A DNA stretch of 64,000 nucleotides from Lewinellaceae bacterium (lineage in GTDB: Bacteria > Bacteroidota > Bacteroidia > Chitinophagales > Saprospiraceae), in assembly GCA_020636275.1 (NCBI GenBank), contig JACJYD010000001.1, forward strand, positions 1,681,001 to 1,745,000. Reading direction: 5' to 3'. The position numbers and the translations under genes were made by a program. This document shows positions 53,849 to 62,104 of the stretch, one piece after another. The notes under the pieces are model-generated. The model searched no databases, was not told the DNA's origin, and saw only the letters and a program-made list of their open reading frames with translations. How positions within the stretch are numbered: position 1 is the stretch's first letter; each line of letters starts with the position of its first letter.

Positions 53849-53946
53849 AACCGCGAAGGCGCAAAGGACGCTAAGACATCGAGAATTTACATACAGCTTT
53901 TCATGCAAAGGCTCGATGTCTTAGCGTCCTTTGCGCCTCCGCGGTT
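53849..53946. repeat. Long inverted repeat with 35-bp arms
   Basis: Arms 53849-53883 (begins aaccgcgaaggcgcaaagga) and 53912-53946 (ends ttgcgcctccgcggtt) are complementary with a single mismatch, around a 28-bp loop. It fills the gap between the aminotransferase and sugar transferase genes. The cgcgaaggcgcaaag motif recalls repeats dispersed in many Bacteroidota genomes. Confidence 0.9.
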
Positions 53947-53962
53947 ATTATCATGAAAAAAC

Positions 53963-54565
53963 ATGTATCTCCTTCTGAAAAATATCCTGGACCGCTTTTG
54001 CTCGGGTGTCGCCCTTGTCTTTATTTCTCCGGTTTTATTGCTTATTGCCTTATGGATCAAAGCGGACAGTAAAGGGCCTGTCATTTACAGGCAGGAGCGG
54101 ATCGGCCGGGGTGGCCATCCTTTCTGGCTGTTCAAATTCCGGACCATGCGACCGGCTTCCGACCGGGAGGGACTGCTCACCGTGGGCGGTCGCGACCACC
54201 GCATCACCCGCGCCGGTTATTTTCTCCGAAAAACCAAACTCGATGAACTGCCCCAACTCTGGAATGTCCTCAAAGGCGACATGAGTATTGTCGGCCCTCG
54301 CCCGGAAGTAGCGAAATACGTACAACTTTACAATGAAGACCAACGAAAGGTCCTCCTCGTCAAGCCGGGCCTTACCGACCTGGCTTCCCTGCGGTATTTT
54401 GATGAATCGACCCTGCTGGCTCAAAGCGCCGATCCGGAGCAAACCTACATCCGGGAGATCATGCCGGCGAAGCTGGAGCTGAATCGGGAGTATATCGAGA
54501 AGCAAAGCTTTGGCATGGATCTGCGGATCATTTTTCGGACATTGAGGAGGATAGTTATGGGTTGA
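53963..54565 (+). CDS. Initiating sugar transferase (monotopic phosphoglycosyl transferase)
   Basis: 200 residues. Transfers a phospho-sugar to undecaprenyl phosphate, the first step of O-antigen or capsule-type glycan synthesis. The reentrant N-terminal helix (LLKNILDRFCSGVALVFISPVLLLIALWIK), then GPVIYRQERIGRGGHPFWLFKFRTM, RITRAGYFLRKTKLDELPQLWNVLKGDMSIVGPRPE (catalytic Asp94-Glu95) and KPGLTDLASLRY. This is the short PglC/WcaJ-C-terminal form without an N-terminal sensor domain. A large inverted repeat separates it from the upstream aminotransferase. Confidence 0.95.
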   Translation: MYLLLKNILDRFCSGVALVFISPVLLLIALWIKADSKGPVIYRQERIGRGGHPFWLFKFRTMRPASDREGLLTVGGRDHRITRAGYFLRKTKLDELPQLWNVLKGDMSIVGPRPEVAKYVQLYNEDQRKVLLVKPGLTDLASLRYFDESTLLAQSADPEQTYIREIMPAKLELNREYIEKQSFGMDLRIIFRTLRRIVMG

Positions 54566-54646
54566 GAGTGGAGAGTGGAGTGGGGCCGTGGTTGCAAAGC
54601 AACCGCGCCATATCTTCACTCTTCACTCTTCACTCTTCACTCTTCA
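54566..54646. repeat. Inverted array of 7-bp GAGAGTG/CTTCACT units
   Basis: Left gagagtggagagtgga, right five tandem cttcact units. With G-U pairs the RNA would form a stem, and an inner hairpin gtggttgc..gcaaccgc sits between. Both convergent genes end at its borders. The design is like 3593-3668 and 28971-29055 but the unit is different. Confidence 0.85.
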
Positions 54647-55405
54647 CTATAAAATATACGGAATCACCGCTCGCCGCTCCTCCGGATAATCCTCAAACTG
54701 CCTCTTATACCACCGGTGGTGGTTCAGGGCGCGGGGAATGAGGTTGGCGGCGGTCCAGACGGCGAAAGAGACGGCGGCAATATTCCAGGCCATGATGGCG
54801 AAGCCGGTCCACTCGATGATCTCGCCGAGGTGGTTGGGGCAGGAGACCCGGCGGAAAACGGGGTGGTACGGGATCTTGTAGCCCGTATCGCCCGGCTTCC
54901 GGAGGCGAAGAAGATGGGTATCGGCGCGGAAATTGAGAGCGGCGCCCAGCAGGAAGACCAGGCCGCCGACGATAAACCGGGGGTGGTCGATGAAGAGGGT
55001 AGGCGCCTGCATTTCGCCCAGGTAATAGCCGTTGAGGAAACCATTGGCCATGTTGAAAAAGACGGCTGAGGTCACGATAAGGAGAGGGATCTTTTTCCCC
55101 TTCGTATTGGTGCGCCACGGAAAGATCAGGCTGCGATGGACGTAGTGGAGGGTCCACAGCGCAAACAACACCCAGCTACCTGAGGTCTTCTCGGCACTAC
55201 CCTGTAAGAAAAAGAAAGTGAATACAATGGGGGAGATCACTTCCATGAGCATCCAGCCCAGGCGGTTGTCTACCTGCAGGCCCCAGTTGGCGCGGGTGTG
55301 CCTCCCGTAAGGCGCGGGGATCAATATCTGAAAGGGAACGAGGAGCAAGGCAAAAAGAATCCAGGCCCAGGCCAGCGAATTGAAATAAAATTCATTCATT
55401 TGCAA
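54647..55405 (-). CDS. Steroid 5-alpha-reductase-like (DUF1295/ICMT-type) membrane protein
   Basis: 252 residues, with seven or so membrane helices. The C-terminal block (CPNHLGEIIEWTGFAIMAWN, NLIPRALNHHRWYKRQFEDYPEERRAVIPYIL) is the 3-oxo-5-alpha-steroid 4-dehydrogenase signature, with the Asn/His residues that bind NADPH. The likely reaction is NADPH-dependent reduction of an enone or polyprenyl-type lipid; bacterial substrates are not established. It is divergent from the DAHP synthase gene across about 105 bp. Confidence 0.88.
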   Translation of the reverse strand: MQMNEFYFNSLAWAWILFALLLVPFQILIPAPYGRHTRANWGLQVDNRLGWMLMEVISPIVFTFFFLQGSAEKTSGSWVLFALWTLHYVHRSLIFPWRTNTKGKKIPLLIVTSAVFFNMANGFLNGYYLGEMQAPTLFIDHPRFIVGGLVFLLGAALNFRADTHLLRLRKPGDTGYKIPYHPVFRRVSCPNHLGEIIEWTGFAIMAWNIAAVSFAVWTAANLIPRALNHHRWYKRQFEDYPEERRAVIPYIL

Positions 55406-55509
55406 AGAATTGATCGTGCGGAAGAGGGTGCATACCTGTCCTCTTCCTCCACAAAAGTTGGTTAAACCGGATGAACATTCTTTTGTTTCATCCTTGGAAT
55501 CGTTTCGTT

Positions 55510-56649
55510 ATGCAAAATATGGATATTCAACCCATTTTTAATACTACCAGGCATCCAATTCTGATCGCCGGACCTTGTAGTGCGGAAACCGAGGAGCAGG
55601 TACTTGCCACGGCAAGAGGCTTGGCCCTTCAACCCGTAGACCTTTTTCGCGCCGGGATCTGGAAGCCCCGCACGCGCCCCGACTCCTTCGAAGGGGTAGG
55701 GGAGGTCGGCCTGTCCTGGCTTCGCCGGGTGCGGGAAGAGACCGGTTTGAAAGTAACGACCGAGGTAGCCACGGCCGACCACGTGGAAAAAGCCCTGGCC
55801 CACGAGATCGATGTGCTGTGGATCGGCGCCCGGACCAGCGCCAACCCCTTTTCCGTGCAGGAGGTGGCCGATGCCCTGGTTGGAGTGGATATCCCGGTCA
55901 TGGTCAAGAACCCGATCAACCCCGATCTCAAGCTCTGGCTGGGGGCTGTAGAACGCCTTTATAAATCCGGTATTCGCCGCATCGCCATCATCCACCGCGG
56001 ATTTTCCTATTACGGCGAGACGCAGTACCGGAATACGCCGCGCTGGCAGATCCCCATTGAGATGAAGCGGCTGTTGCCCAGCGTACAACTCATTTGCGAC
56101 AATAGCCATATTTGCGGACGCCGGGACATCCTGGCCGAAACCGCCCAAAAGGCCATGGATCTCAATTTTGACGGCCTGATGACCGAGGTGCATCCGGTTC
56201 CCGATACAGCCTGGAGCGACGCCATGCAGCAGATCACGCCAGAGGCTTATCGCCACCTGATCGGAAACCTCGTCGTGCGCAAGGCTTCCTCCGACGATCC
56301 CGAGTTCCTGGCGATGATCGAACAGTTGCGCTATCAGATCGACGAGATCGACGAAGATATGATCCAGTTGCTCGCCAAGCGGATGAAGCTCGCCGAGGAG
56401 ATCGGCAACTTCAAGCGGGAAAAGCAGATCGCCATCCTTCAAACCCAACGGTGGAACGAGGTGCTGGAGAAAGGCCTCCGGCTCGGGAAGCAGTACGGCC
56501 TGAGCAAAGCGTTTATGACCGCCTTGCTTAAAACCATCCACCAGGAATCGATCAACCACCAGGCCTTCGTCATGAACGAACAGCTCGTCCGGGAAGCCGA
56601 AAATGGCCTTCGCCGGGGTGTAGTTTTCGAAGAAGAAGAGAGCGATTGA
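55510..56649 (+). CDS. Bifunctional DAHP synthase / chorismate mutase
   Basis: 379 residues from ATG 55510 (a second Met three codons on is possible; the open frame starts at 55471). The first 265 residues are a type I-beta DAHP synthase: HPILIAGPCSAETEEQVL, DLFRAGIWKPRTRPDSFEGVG, VKNPINPDLKLWLGAVERL and ICDNSHICGRR. The C-terminal 100 residues are a type II chorismate mutase: MIEQLRYQIDEIDEDMIQLLAKRMKLAEEIGNFKRE. It catalyses the first step of aromatic amino acid synthesis and the phenylalanine/tyrosine branch point. In Bacteroidota the fusion probably lets prephenate or aromatic end products regulate the synthase. The leader contains two small hairpins (55421-55446, 55469-55493) of unknown use. 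Confidence 0.95.
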   Translation: MQNMDIQPIFNTTRHPILIAGPCSAETEEQVLATARGLALQPVDLFRAGIWKPRTRPDSFEGVGEVGLSWLRRVREETGLKVTTEVATADHVEKALAHEIDVLWIGARTSANPFSVQEVADALVGVDIPVMVKNPINPDLKLWLGAVERLYKSGIRRIAIIHRGFSYYGETQYRNTPRWQIPIEMKRLLPSVQLICDNSHICGRRDILAETAQKAMDLNFDGLMTEVHPVPDTAWSDAMQQITPEAYRHLIGNLVVRKASSDDPEFLAMIEQLRYQIDEIDEDMIQLLAKRMKLAEEIGNFKREKQIAILQTQRWNEVLEKGLRLGKQYGLSKAFMTALLKTIHQESINHQAFVMNEQLVREAENGLRRGVVFEEEESD

Positions 56650-56830
56650 ACATATTTTGCCCGCTTTCCGAACAATTGTCTTCCACCAAACATAATTTCA
56701 TGGCAACCCTATGGATTTTTGAACTAATATTGCTCGTCAATAACAGAAAATTCAATACCTGGGGTCGTTTCTCAAAAAGTTCCTCCACTTGGCAAAAAAT
56801 TGGGGAAATGTAATTTCCCTGACAAAAAAG

Positions 56831-56860
56831 TTGGAGAGTTTAAACTTTTCCTTATATTGC
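56831..56860 (+). promoter_or_regulatory. Promoter before the small membrane ORF
   Basis: TTG at 56831-56833, 19-nt spacer, TATATTGC at 56853-56860. Spacing is exact and the -7 element deviates in two bases. The surrounding 270 bp (56650-56918) show nothing else. Confidence 0.45.
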
Positions 56861-56918
56861 GTGTGGGAAACTTTATTTGAGAACACGAACATTTTATCAA
56901 ACGCAAAACGGGTTAGCT

Positions 56919-57020
56919 ATGCTCATTCTGTACATTGCTGCGGGTGCATTCATTGTCGGCGGCTCATTGATCTTTGCCCTGGATTTCGCCGCACCACGTC
57001 CGAATCGCCGCTATTACTAA
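56919..57020 (+). CDS. Small single-span membrane protein (33 aa)
   Basis: ATG 56919 to TAA 57020. The translation starts MLILYIAAGAFIVGGSLIFA, a single hydrophobic helix, and ends in LDFAAPRPNRRYY, a basic cytoplasmic-looking tail. A promoter with exact spacing lies 58 nt upstream, and several hairpins, including aaaggcag..ctgccttt with a T-rich run near 57130, lie downstream. No homologue is recognised. It is too short for routine gene callers. Confidence 0.5.
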   Translation: MLILYIAAGAFIVGGSLIFALDFAAPRPNRRYY

Positions 57021-57091
57021 GAACACACACGCTTGAGTCGCCTACGTGGCGACTTCTGAAGAATCGCCAAACACGGCGATCAAGGGCATGC

Positions 57092-57140
57092 ACAAAGGCA
57101 GTTGGATCTATCCGGCTGCCTTTGTCATTTTTATTTTGGT
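57092..57140 (+). terminator. Likely terminator after the small membrane ORF
   Basis: caaaggcag / ctgcctttg stem with a 14-nt loop followed by tcatttttatttt. Two shorter hairpins (gtcgcc..ggcgac and atcgcc..ggcgat) precede it at 57036-57082. Confidence 0.55.
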
Positions 57141-57301
57141 GGTGCACCAGATCTTCCATCGTTCTTCAAGTTTTTTTTCACGCTTCCACAGCCTCTCACC
57201 CCCTTATTTCGTTCTAATGGGGGAGTGTAATTTCCGTATCTTTGTTGGAAGAAAATGTTCGTTTTCTTCCTCGAAATGAGATCATTAATAATTGCTGCGC
57301 T

Positions 57302-57841
57302 ATGAAATTTCGGAACCTGTTCTTTTCCCTTCTGGCAGGAGGGATTTTGGTCGCGGGTTGCCTGACCGATTCTGAAACCACCCGTCTGGCGGTTGGAGAA
57401 GTGGAAGGCCTGCGTCCTATTTACAGCCAGGACTGGAAGGATATCCAGTCGCTGGAAGCCCGTCCGGTGCACAACCTGGGCAAGATCTATTACAAGGATT
57501 CCACCATCTACGTGACTGAAAGTGGATGGGGCATACACGTCATCGACAATTCCGACCCGTACCATCCCGAGCGGATCAAATTCATCCAGATCCCGGGTTG
57601 CAAGGATGTGGCGATCAAGGGCAATATCCTGTATGCCGATAATGTCACTGATCTGGTGGCCATCGATATTTCCAATCTGGATAACATCGTATTGCTCAAG
57701 CGCATCGAAGGGCTCTATCCCGAAGTCGACCAACTGGCTCCCGAGGCTTATGAAGGCTATTTCGAATGCGTCGACCCCACAAAAGGGGCTGTAGTGGGCT
57801 GGGAAACCGCCCTATTGGATAACCCGCAATGCGTGCAATGA
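57302..57841 (+). CDS. LVIVD-repeat lipoprotein 1
   Basis: 179 residues from ATG 57302, with lipobox LVAGC near residue 20. The repeats are of the form YYKDSTIYVTESGWGIHVIDNSDPYHPERIKFI, CKDVAIKGNILYADNVTDLVAIDISNLDNIVLLKRI, typical of bacterial LVIVD beta-propeller units. Only two or three units are present, fewer than a full propeller, so the chain may pair with another protein. TATCTTTG at 57237-57244 is its likely -7 element. The second LVIVD gene begins 30 bp after it. Confidence 0.88.
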   Translation: MKFRNLFFSLLAGGILVAGCLTDSETTRLAVGEVEGLRPIYSQDWKDIQSLEARPVHNLGKIYYKDSTIYVTESGWGIHVIDNSDPYHPERIKFIQIPGCKDVAIKGNILYADNVTDLVAIDISNLDNIVLLKRIEGLYPEVDQLAPEAYEGYFECVDPTKGAVVGWETALLDNPQCVQ

Positions 57842-57870
57842 CCTCCCCTTACCTTCTCAAACGCAGAACC

Positions 57871-58665
57871 ATGAAAAAGCTTCTATATCTTATTGTCTTC
57901 GTCCTGCCGGTCATTTGGCTGCAATCCTGCTATTCCAAATCCGATTCGATCGCTCCGGGCGACGGGACTACGGGCGTGGCCGGTTCCTATGCCCGCTTCA
58001 TGATCGTGGACGATCATCTCTACGTCGTGGACCGGGAAAGCATCAAGACCTATTCGATCGAAAATCCGGCGGACCCCACCTTTTTGAATGAACAGTTCAT
58101 CGGGTCCAATATTGAGACCATTTTCAATTTGGGCGACCGGCTTTTTGTCGGAGCAGGGTCTGGATTATATATATATACGATTAGCTCGACAGGGATACCC
58201 CAGGAGACGGGGCAGTTCTTATATTCATCCTGGGAGTTCGGATTTGAACCCTGTGACCCGGTGGTGGCCAACGAGCATTATGCCTATGTGACCCTGAACA
58301 GCACGAACCGCATTCAGCGCTGCCGGGTATCGGTGGAGGAGCAGATCAACCGGCTCAATATTTTCGATATCTCCGATGTGTTCCATCCGCAGCTCGTGGC
58401 CTGGTACGAAATGTACAATCCGAAGGGAGTAGGCCTGGACGGCAACCTGCTTTTTTTGTGCGAAGATTCGCAGGGCCTCAAGGTGTTTGACGTATCCGAT
58501 CCGGAAAACATCGTTTTGCTGAAGCACTTTTCCGGCTTCACCGCATTCGACGTGATCCCGCTCGGCGGGCTGCTCCTGGTGGTCGGTCCGGATAACGTGT
58601 ACCAATTCGATTACACCGACCTGGACAATATCGTGCAGATCTCAGAAATTCCGTTGGGAACCTGA
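57871..58665 (+). CDS. LVIVD-repeat lipoprotein 2
   Basis: 264 residues from ATG 57871, with lipobox WLQSC near residue 20. Four or so LVIVD units: ARFMIVDDHLYVVDRESIKTYSIENPADPTFLNEQF, LFVGAGSGLYIYTIS, NRLNIFDISDVFHPQLVAWYEM, LLFLCEDSQGLKVFDVSDPENIVLLKHF. With the preceding gene it forms a pair; both look like outer-membrane-anchored or surface proteins of unknown binding partner. A large palindrome cluster follows. Confidence 0.9.
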   Translation: MKKLLYLIVFVLPVIWLQSCYSKSDSIAPGDGTTGVAGSYARFMIVDDHLYVVDRESIKTYSIENPADPTFLNEQFIGSNIETIFNLGDRLFVGAGSGLYIYTISSTGIPQETGQFLYSSWEFGFEPCDPVVANEHYAYVTLNSTNRIQRCRVSVEEQINRLNIFDISDVFHPQLVAWYEMYNPKGVGLDGNLLFLCEDSQGLKVFDVSDPENIVLLKHFSGFTAFDVIPLGGLLLVVGPDNVYQFDYTDLDNIVQISEIPLGT

Positions 58666-58761
58666 GTGGACCCTGTTACCTTTTCTGAAGAACCGGTCTT
58701 TTTTTCGTGAACAATTTCACGTTATTGTACATCAGCTATGTACAATGAAAACTAAATAAAT

Positions 58762-58888
58762 TTATAGACCTTGGATTGGCGGGCAGCGCCCGCCAATCCA
58801 AGGTCTATAAGGTTTTCTGCGGGCCGCGCCCGCCCATTCATACTTTATAAGATTTTCGGCGGGCGCAGCCCGCAGAAAATCTTATAAA
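58762..58888. repeat. Palindrome cluster P3
   Basis: Copy A, 58762-58810, has 23-bp perfect arms (ttatagaccttggattgg, then cgggc) around loop agc. A mixed half copy centres on gcgggc-cgc-gcccgc (58819-58833). Copy B, 58844-58888, has arms tttataagattttc.. / ..gaaaatcttataaa around gcgggc-type core and loop gca, with one offset base. All have a GC-rich inner stem and a 3-nt loop, like P1 and P2. Confidence 0.88.
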
Positions 58889-58922
58889 CATTATCATTTA
58901 ACCAACAAAATCTTTGAGAACT

Positions 58923-59477
58923 ATGAAGAAGATCCTATTTGTAGCCGTCGCAGGTTTGCTGATGGCGGCATGCAACAACGTGGCCCAATTTAAAGCCCCG
59001 ATCGAAGCACTCACTACCCAGTGGGATTCGACCACTACGGTCGTAACCAACTTTGCTACCCTGTTGACCCAGGAAGTTCAGAATGCCCAATCCATGGCTA
59101 CCGGGTTGCCGGTGAGCGAGGATGCTATGAAAAAACTGGACGATGCCACCAAGACCCGGCTGGCCGAGCTGGAGAAAGCATTCCAGCAGGAAAGTCAGGG
59201 ACTGAGCTCCATTAAGTCGGAACTGGATGGTTTTGTGCAATCCTGGGGCGAGAAGACCCAATTGCTGAACGGCCTGAAAGAAGGACTGGCCAGCAAGAAA
59301 CTGGGCAAAGAAACGGCCACCACGATCAGCGACCTGCAAGCGGCTGTAACCGAGGCGGGCAGCAAGGTAGGCGCCTGGACCGCGCAGTTGAATGCCACGA
59401 AAGCCAAGTTGGAAGAGATTGCCATGCAACATGCCAAAGCTATGGGCGGAGGTTCCTCCTCCCTGATCGGCGGTTAA
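58923..59477 (+). CDS. Small lipoprotein with helical coiled-coil body
   Basis: 184 residues from ATG 58923, with lipobox LLMAAC near residue 17. The rest is helical and rich in Ala, Lys, Glu and Gln, with heptad-like patterns (TKTRLAELEKAFQQESQGLSSIKSELDGFV, LNATKAKLEEIAMQHAKAM). The tail GGGSSSLIGG is flexible. It could be a periplasmic coiled-coil spacer. No family is recognised. It ends at a terminator. Confidence 0.75.
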   Translation: MKKILFVAVAGLLMAACNNVAQFKAPIEALTTQWDSTTTVVTNFATLLTQEVQNAQSMATGLPVSEDAMKKLDDATKTRLAELEKAFQQESQGLSSIKSELDGFVQSWGEKTQLLNGLKEGLASKKLGKETATTISDLQAAVTEAGSKVGAWTAQLNATKAKLEEIAMQHAKAMGGGSSSLIGG

Positions 59478-59501
59478 ACCGGCTTTTTTTCTGAAAAATA
59501 T

Positions 59502-59541
59502 GGGCGGGCTTCACAGAGGGTGAGGTCCGCCCTTATTTTTT
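59502..59541 (+). terminator. Terminator of the coiled-coil lipoprotein gene
   Basis: gggcgg..ccgccc outer stem with inner ttcac/gtgag-type pairing, followed by ttattttttt-like T-run. Confidence 0.75.
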
Positions 59542-59603
59542 GTCATTCTGTTGCTACTTACCGGCAGAATACCGTATATTTAGGTATCAGGATTAAAGAG
59601 CAC

Positions 59604-60020
59604 ATGGAAAATACCCACCTTAAAAAAATTCTGGAAAATATTGAGCGGGAAGCCGAACAGGATTTCTCCCTTTTGTTATCTACCGGCCCCACGTTTTTCT
59701 CTACTTCCCAGTTGCTGGAATTGCGCGGACGGGTATTGGAACGGGAGGCCCTGTTCCACCGTTTGCACGGGGCGATCCTGTGGGTAGGTGCGCTTTCTCC
59801 ATGCTGGATCGCGCTGGGCTTTATCGTTGGTTCCCTGGGGTGGATTACCCTGGCTGCCTTCGTCCTGGGGCTCTTTCCGCTGAGTTTCCTGCTCTTTCTC
59901 ACTGGGGCTTTTTTGCTTCGATCCTGGCTGGGCACCAAGGGCGATCTTGAACACCTCCGGTTGTTGGTGGAAATGGAACTTTCCAGACGCCGGGAGTACA
60001 CCGAAAAGGATCGTAGTTAA
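59604..60020 (+). CDS. Two-span membrane protein of unknown function
   Basis: 138 residues from ATG 59604 (MENTHLKKILENIEREAEQDF). An amphipathic N-terminal helical region leads into two closely spaced hydrophobic segments (about 55-77 and 81-105), then a charged C-terminal helix (HLRLLVEMELSRRREYTEKDRS). No known family. TATATTTA at 59575-59582 could be its -7 element. It is followed by 234 bp in which I see no gene. Confidence 0.65.
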   Translation: MENTHLKKILENIEREAEQDFSLLLSTGPTFFSTSQLLELRGRVLEREALFHRLHGAILWVGALSPCWIALGFIVGSLGWITLAAFVLGLFPLSFLLFLTGAFLLRSWLGTKGDLEHLRLLVEMELSRRREYTEKDRS

Positions 60021-60254
60021 ATTGTTGTCCCATTTGTGGAAAAGCCCGGACATGGCGCTCCATTTAACAGTGATTCCAAGGTGTGGCTAAGCAGCGTTTT
60101 AGGCGTGGGCAGTGTCTATTTCGAGACAGGGTTGGAAAAACGTCAACTTTTTAACACGAAATTATTCTCAAGTTTCTCCAACAATGACTATAATTGTGGC
60201 TTGAAAACCCATCTTTAACAATAATTCTCTACCGAAAGAACGGCAATTATCAAA

Positions 60255-61319
60255 ATGGTCAATATGAAAAGCTTTAGACTCCTGTTATTGTCCTTGTTTA
60301 TTCTGGCTGGTTCCGTGGGCGTTTTCGCGCAAGACATTCACTTTTCCCAGTTCTATCTCTCCCCCCTGAACCTCAATCCAGCGATGACGGGGGTGATGAA
60401 TTGTAATAACCGCCTGGTTGCCAACTACCGCAACCAATGGGCGAGTGTACTCAAATCCTACGCCTACAGCACCTACTCCGTGTCTTACGATCAACGCATT
60501 GCCGTTGGACGTTACGACTATTTCGGAGTTGGTGGTACCTTTTGGGGTGACAAGGCCGGTGAAGCCGCGTTCAAAACCCTGACGGGCAAGCTTTCCGTAT
60601 CCTATGCCAAGAAGATGGGTGGTTTTCGCAAAAAAGCCCACTACCTGGTCGTCGGTGCCGAAGGAGGGGTCGCTCAGCGGAGCATTGACTTCCTGAAGGC
60701 TCGTTGGCCTAACCAACACGACGGAAACGGCGGGTTTGACGGCACCCTGAGTTCAGGCGAAGAGGCTACGCTGATGAATGATAATTTCCTGTTTGCCGAT
60801 ATGGCTGCGGGTCTCCTCTGGTTCTCGGTCTTCGACGAGAATAATAGTCTCTATTTCGGCGGTGCATTCCACCACCTCAATCGCGCCAACCAGTCGTTCT
60901 ACGATGGTGGAGTGGATGACCTGTACAGCAGGTATACGTTCCACGCCGGTGGCGAATTTATGGCCGGCGCCCGGTTCGGCCTGATCCCCGGTGTGATTGC
61001 CATGTGGCAGGGCCCGTCCTTCCAGGTGAATGCAGGTACCAGCCTGAAGTTCTTGCTCAGCGGTAACCGCCGTACCTATTCTGCTTTCCAGATCGGCGCT
61101 TGGTCCCGGATCGCCAACAAGATCCAATCCGGCGTCCTGGTGGATGCCTTGATCCTGTCGACCCGCTTTGACTACGACGACTTCAGCCTCGGCTTCAGCT
61201 ATGACGTAAATGTATCGGATCTGGTTCCGGCCAGTAACAATAACGGCGCCTTCGAATTTTCGCTGATCTATAAGATCTGCGGTCCGGAACGCCGTGGCGT
61301 TTACTGCCCGCGTTTCTGA
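60255..61319 (+). CDS. PorP/SprF family outer membrane protein (second)
   Basis: 354 residues (an alternative ATG is three codons on, at 60264). The signal peptide ends AFAQ, then the signature DIHFSQFYLSPLNLNPAMTGV and NYRNQWASVLKSYAYSTYSVSYD. The C-terminal FSYDVNVSDLVPASNNNGAFEFSLIY is the usual last barrel strands. It is distinct from the copy at 8994 and stands outside the T9SS block, so it may serve another adhesin or cargo. Its short C-terminal cysteine pair (KICGPERRGVYCPRF) is unusual. Confidence 0.94.
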   Translation: MVNMKSFRLLLLSLFILAGSVGVFAQDIHFSQFYLSPLNLNPAMTGVMNCNNRLVANYRNQWASVLKSYAYSTYSVSYDQRIAVGRYDYFGVGGTFWGDKAGEAAFKTLTGKLSVSYAKKMGGFRKKAHYLVVGAEGGVAQRSIDFLKARWPNQHDGNGGFDGTLSSGEEATLMNDNFLFADMAAGLLWFSVFDENNSLYFGGAFHHLNRANQSFYDGGVDDLYSRYTFHAGGEFMAGARFGLIPGVIAMWQGPSFQVNAGTSLKFLLSGNRRTYSAFQIGAWSRIANKIQSGVLVDALILSTRFDYDDFSLGFSYDVNVSDLVPASNNNGAFEFSLIYKICGPERRGVYCPRF

Positions 61320-61350
61320 CCCACCTGCAATAGGGCTTTCCCCTGACCTA

Positions 61351-61390
61351 TTCCCTGTCGGAACGCGGTTCCGGCAGGGAATCGTTTTTT
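61351..61390 (+). terminator. Terminator of the second PorP-like gene
   Basis: Stem ttccctg..cagggaa with inner ggaac/gttcc pairing, then tcgtttttt. Confidence 0.8.
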
Positions 61391-61624
61391 AAATATACCG
61401 GACTGACCAATGGTCGGCCGGGCAACAAATCAGGGGATAGCCTCCCGCTGCTGCTATTTTTTCGGCGATTTGAATGGTTATGCAAAAAAATCCTTTTATA
61501 ATTGCCGGACACAAATTCTCCATTCCGACCAAACAAGCGCGGAATAAAACGCGTTCTTGTTTGCAGAACAAGATGGACCTGACTATCCAAATTTTCCCAT
61601 TTCAGAATTTTTAAACCGATTCGC

Positions 61625-62104
61625 ATGTTCGGGAACAATAAATCCAAAGAAACCTCCAAAACCGCCACCGGAACCCCCGGTACTTCACATTCTTTCAATA
61701 ACCTGGTTCAGGGTACCGTCGTTGAAGGCGATATCCAGTCGAAAAGCGATATTCGCATCGATGGACAAATAAAAGGAAGCCTGAAATGTGAGGCCAAGGT
61801 GATCGTAGGCCCGACCGGAGGGATTGAAGGCGAGGTCACCTGCAAAAGCGCTGTGGTCGAAGGGCGTTTCCAGGGCACATTGGTCGTGGAAGACCTGCTG
61901 ACCATCAAGGAAACAGCCAATGTCAACGGACATATCCGGTATGGCAAACTGGTCGTACAACCCGGCGCTGTATTGGTCGGGGATCTTCGGATGAACGGCG
62001 CATCCGGCACTCCGGTCAAACCGGAAAACAAGGTCGCCAGCTCCGGTGGAGGCCGGGAAAATATTCCAGGAGATGCCAAAACCCAAAAGGAAAACGCAGG
62101 CTGA
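61625..62104 (+). CDS. Bactofilin
   Basis: 159 residues. Cytoskeletal beta-helix polymer protein. The core: GTVVEGDIQSKSDIRIDGQIKGSLKC, AKVIVGPTGGIEGEVTCKSAVVEGRFQGTLVVEDLLTIKETANVNG and HIRYGKLVVQPGAVLVGDL, with regular GxVxG-type turns. Flexible N- and C-terminal tails are typical. Membrane association or involvement in cell shape, polarity or cell-wall remodelling is usual for the family. The 305 bp before it (61320-61624) hold the terminator above and nothing else recognised. The 3' end overlaps the atpZ-like start by 32 bp. Confidence 0.94.
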   Translation: MFGNNKSKETSKTATGTPGTSHSFNNLVQGTVVEGDIQSKSDIRIDGQIKGSLKCEAKVIVGPTGGIEGEVTCKSAVVEGRFQGTLVVEDLLTIKETANVNGHIRYGKLVVQPGAVLVGDLRMNGASGTPVKPENKVASSGGGRENIPGDAKTQKENAG

